In this document: positions 6,010-6,980 of the stretch, piece after piece
Position numbering within the stretch: the stretch's first letter is position 1
Layout: each line of letters begins with the position of its first letter
DNA from: Eubacteriales bacterium
GTDB taxonomy: Bacteria > Bacillota > Clostridia > Peptostreptococcales > Anaerovoracaceae
DNA length: 6,980 nucleotides
Assembly: GCA_028691625.1 (NCBI GenBank)
Contig: JAQUYZ010000082.1
Location: 1-6,980, forward strand
Direction of reading: 5' to 3'
Notes under the pieces: model-generated
The model's database searches: none
What the model saw: only the letters and a program-made list of their open reading frames with translations
What the model was told of the DNA's origin: nothing
Program-made: the position numbers and the translations under genes

Positions 6010-6980
6010 TTATTTTGTGTAATTATCGAAGTAACCCTGGACCAAAACAATCGGAGTGCCTTTGTCACCGCTGCCTGAGGTCAGATCACAGAGGGAACCG
6101 ATCAGATCGGTCAACCGGCGGGGGGTTGTTCCCTGGGATACCATGCAGCCGACCAGATCACTGTCCTTGTTGCGTATATAATCGGAAATTGCCGCCTTCA
6201 GTTCCTCTCCACGCAGGTCTGCAAAGTCATTATCTGCGAGGTACTTTAATTTGACTTCGCTGGGCTGGCCTTCCAGCCCTGGAGTATAGGCGGGGAAACC
6301 ACCGGATCGGCTAATTCCCATATCTTTCCTACGGGGTCTTTGAAAGCCCCATCGCCGTAAATCATAGCTTCCACATGCTTTCCGGTTTTTTCAAGGATCC
6401 CCTTTTGGATTTTTTCTACGATGGGCATGCAGTCACGGGGGAAAAGCTTGACGGATTCCTCCGTGGCCTTATTGCTTCCGAGCAATCCGTAATTTTCGTT
6501 ATATCCGCTTCCATTTACGGGGGCTGTCATGATATCGTCAAGACCAAATACAAGCTTTGCACCGGCTGCTTTTAATAATCGTTTCGTTCTTGCGCGGGTG
6601 TGAATATCGCAGTTAAGTACATATTGCGTATGATTCAGGATTGCCCTGCAGTCATTCGCAAGCAAAACCTCGACTTCACAGCCTGTGCCTTGGATCAGCT
6701 CTTTGTAGTATTCAATATAATCAACGCCGGTGAAGGGGTGCTTGCAATAGCCGAAAAGCTCTCGATATTGTGCTTCTGTTAAGATATCGGTCCATGGATT
6801 CACGCCTTTTTCGTCCAGGGCATCCGGATCAACCAGGTGATTTCCAACTTCGTCGGAAGGATAGCTCAGCATCAGGATGATCTTTTTTGTGCCCTTTGCA
6901 ATTCCCTTGAGGCAAATGGAGAAACGGTTGCGGCTTAAAATGGGAAAGATAACACCGATGGTTTCATTCCCAAATTTATT
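6010..6980 (-). pseudogene. Coenzyme F420-0:L-glutamate ligase-like gene, frameshifted and 5'-truncated by the window edge
   Basis: Two overlapping - strand frames make up one protein. The first is open from the window edge (6980): NETIGVIFPILSRNRFSIC, then LMLSYPSDEVGNHLVDPDAL, HPFTGVDYIEYY, GYNENYGLLGSNKATE, YGDGAFKDPVGKIWELADPV. It goes out of phase after VVSP and stops at 6246. The second frame carries on with AYTPGLEG, EVKLKYLADNDFADL, SQGTTPRRLTDLIGSL, SGSGDKGTPIVLVQGYFDN to a stop at 6010. One base missing in the GGGG at 6292-6295 (CCCC on the coding strand) explains this; intact relatives as I recall them read straight through. The ATG at 6872 is internal, since 36 family-like codons precede it. 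In methanogens and actinobacteria such ligases add glutamate to F420; the role of this bacterial type is not known to me. About 323 codons are visible, with perhaps 70 more outside. Mutation, sequencing error or, less likely, recoding could explain the shift. Confidence 0.85.

Noticed and set aside
6010..6321. Separate 103-residue gene on the - strand
   Set aside because: Its N-terminal residues are the out-of-phase reading of the upstream gene; from AYTPGLEG on it is the C-terminal part of the same F420-ligase-like protein.

Overview
The window looks like a chromosomal segment of an anaerobic, amino-acid-using member of the Bacillota (Clostridia-like). The evidence is strong AAGGAGG-type ribosome binding sites, short intergenic gaps, an oxygen-sensitive type of cysteine desulfidase/serine-dehydratase-like enzyme, and a gamma-glutamyl-ligase-like protein of a type I associate with clostridial genomes. 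Genus cannot be read from the sequence.

Layout. Five genes lie head to tail on the + strand from the left edge to about 5.9 kb: the 3' part of an APC-family amino acid permease (2-1144, start outside the window); a YtcJ/NfdA-type metal-dependent amidohydrolase (1204-2751); a CyuA/YhaM-type L-cysteine desulfidase (2753-4033); a small protein of the L-2-amino-thiazoline-4-carboxylate (ATC) hydrolase family (4153-4623); and a 12-TM MFS transporter (start set at 4674, stop 5912). No terminator is visible between them and the first three are packed within 60 bases of each other, so an operon is likely; its promoter would be left of the window. A bidirectional intrinsic terminator (5947-5983) separates this run from a convergent gene on the - strand (6010 to beyond 6980). 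That gene is a coenzyme F420-0:L-glutamate-ligase-like gene broken by a one-base frameshift near 6292-6295.

How the genes may work together (inference). In Pseudomonas, ATC is converted to L-cysteine by an ATC hydrolase that opens the thiazoline ring, followed by an amidohydrolase that removes the carbamoyl group. Here an ATC-hydrolase-family protein, an amidohydrolase of a different superfamily, and an enzyme expected to split cysteine into pyruvate, ammonia and sulfide sit together between two transporters. The simplest reading is a catabolic module that imports a cysteine-yielding thiazoline, carbamoyl-cysteine or acyl-cysteine type compound and ends in pyruvate plus H2S. The exact substrate cannot be read from the sequence.

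Other points of interest: a perfect 7-bp hairpin directly before the desulfidase ribosome binding site; an orphan consensus Shine-Dalgarno sequence with no ATG behind it at 4065; a short repeated motif in the same gap; and a small stem-loop just downstream of the frameshift in the - strand gene. No RNA genes, CRISPR array, insertion sequence or attachment site was seen.
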